The notes beneath the pieces are model-generated. The model was not told the origin of the DNA. It was given only the letters and a program-made list of their open reading frames with translations, and searched no databases. 7,288 nt of DNA from JACDAN01 sp036380355 (lineage in GTDB: Bacteria > Actinomycetota > Thermoleophilia > Gaiellales > Gaiellaceae), in NCBI GenBank assembly GCA_036380355.1, contig DASVEW010000060.1, positions 1 through 7,288 of the forward strand, given 5' to 3'. Both the position numbers and the translations under genes were made by a program. Shown here one piece after another: positions 6,459 through 7,288 of this stretch. The first letter of the stretch is position 1; each line of letters starts with the position of its first letter.

Positions 6459-7288
6459 CCCGTCAGCCGTTCCGATCCGAGCGCCTTGGAGTAGACGAGG
6501 ACGCCGACGAGGATGAACGCCATCAGGACGAACGAGAGGGCGGCCGCCGCCGGATAGTCGATCAGCTCGAGGAACTTGGACTGGATGACGTTCCCGATCA
6601 TGTGCTGGTTCGGCGTCCCGAGCAGCTGGGCGTTGATGAAGTCGCCGGCCGCCGGGATGAACGTGAGCAGCGTCCCGGCGAAGACCCCCGGGAGCGACAG
6701 CGGCAGCGTCACGCGGAGGAACGCCTTCACCCTGCTCGCGTAGAGATCCTGCGCCGCCTCGATCAGCCGCGGGTCGATCGCCTCGAGCGCGACGTACAGC
6801 GGCAGGGCCATGAAGGGCAGGAAGTTGTAGGTGATGCCGGCGACGACCGCCGTCGAGGTTGCGAGCAGCCGGCCGTCCGGCTCGAGGATGTGCAGGTCGC
6901 GCAGGACGCCGACGACCATTCCCTCGTCGGCGAGGATGTTCTGCCACGCCAGCGTCCGGATCAGGTAGGTGACGAAGAACGGCGCGATGATCATCAGCAG
7001 GAAGAGGTTCTTCCAGCGCCCGCCGCGGAAGGCGATCCAGTACGCGAGCGGGTATGCGACGAGGAGCGCGATCACGGTCGCCAGCCCCGCGTAGACGAAC
7101 GAGCGGATCAGGTGGTCCTCGTACCGGGAGATCGCGTCCCAGTAGTTGGAGATCTCCCACTCGAAGACGTAGCCGAAGTCGAACGTCCCGCTCTGGAGCG
7201 ACTGGTAGGCCAGGAACCCGAGCGGGACGATGAAGAAGACGGCGAGCCACGCGAGCCCCGGGGCGAGCAGCAGGTACGGAACGAGCCT
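6455..7288 (-). CDS. potB: ABC transporter permease, PotB-like (spermidine/putrescine family), partial (5' end outside window)
   Basis: The frame is open to the right edge and gives 277 residues. By comparison with PotB-type proteins only a short cytoplasmic N-terminus should be missing. The first visible residues, RLVPYLLLAPGLAWLAVFFI, are already the first membrane helix. Further hydrophobic segments are at about 63-88, 95-117, 143-168, 200-222 and 247-268 (numbered from the edge). The periplasmic stretch between helices 1 and 2 (about 32-60) is typical of PotB. The EAA loop, which contacts the ATPase, is LIEAAQDLYASRVKAFLRVT (175-194). AAGDFINAQLLGTPNQHMIG (213-232) is a PotB-like segment. 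An internal GTG at 7075 can start a shorter frame, but it would lose the first helix and is not the real start. This protein should pair with the PotC-like permease as a heterodimer. Their ATPase and binding protein are not in the window. Confidence 0.9.
   Translation of the reverse strand, partial: RLVPYLLLAPGLAWLAVFFIVPLGFLAYQSLQSGTFDFGYVFEWEISNYWDAISRYEDHLIRSFVYAGLATVIALLVAYPLAYWIAFRGGRWKNLFLLMIIAPFFVTYLIRTLAWQNILADEGMVVGVLRDLHILEPDGRLLATSTAVVAGITYNFLPFMALPLYVALEAIDPRLIEAAQDLYASRVKAFLRVTLPLSLPGVFAGTLLTFIPAAGDFINAQLLGTPNQHMIGNVIQSKFLELIDYPAAAALSFVLMAFILVGVLVYSKALGSERLTG

Noticed and set aside
5652..7250. A 532-residue minus-strand frame suggesting a fused double permease.
   Set aside because: The part upstream of ATG 6458 is an out-of-frame reading of the PotB-like gene, which has its own intact frame and an ATGA junction.

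Overview
This is a high-GC stretch of bacterial chromosome with codon use strongly biased to G or C at third positions, so long mirror-image open frames run antisense to every real gene. The gene families and their wording (a TPR shell best known from LuxR-type regulators, an actinobacterial-type class III aminotransferase, a short GNAT protein) suggest a high-GC actinobacterium, perhaps of the Thermoleophilia. That placement rests on family memory only. Seven protein-coding genes fill almost the whole window, and two of them run off the ends. I see no RNA genes, insertion sequences, CRISPR arrays or integration signs.

Bases 1-1666 (minus strand) hold most of a large TPR-repeat protein that ends in a class III nucleotide cyclase domain, cut off by the left edge. 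A 59-bp divergent intergenic region separates it from a GNAT acetyltransferase (plus strand, 1726-2196). The GNAT gene runs tail to tail into the next gene. The two stop codons share the palindrome CTAG at 2193-2196, so no intergenic terminator is possible there.

Bases 2193-7288 are one minus-strand gene train, transcribed right to left. It reads: PotB-like ABC permease (cut by the right edge), PotC-like ABC permease, class III aminotransferase of the putrescine/omega-amino-acid type, YihY/BrkB-type membrane protein, and AI-2E-family membrane protein. The junctions are ATGA overlap, ATGA overlap, a 5-nt gap, and a stop codon buried in the next ribosome binding site. This is what a single translationally coupled operon looks like.

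The first three genes make biochemical sense together. Two permeases would bring in a polyamine or similar cationic amine, and a PLP enzyme would transaminate it. The ATPase and the substrate-binding protein that such a transporter needs are not in the window and probably lie beyond its right edge. The last two genes are general membrane proteins of poorly defined function. Their tight coupling to a polyamine-type locus is the main contextual oddity here. Most of the window is ordinary, and I found no convincing new system.
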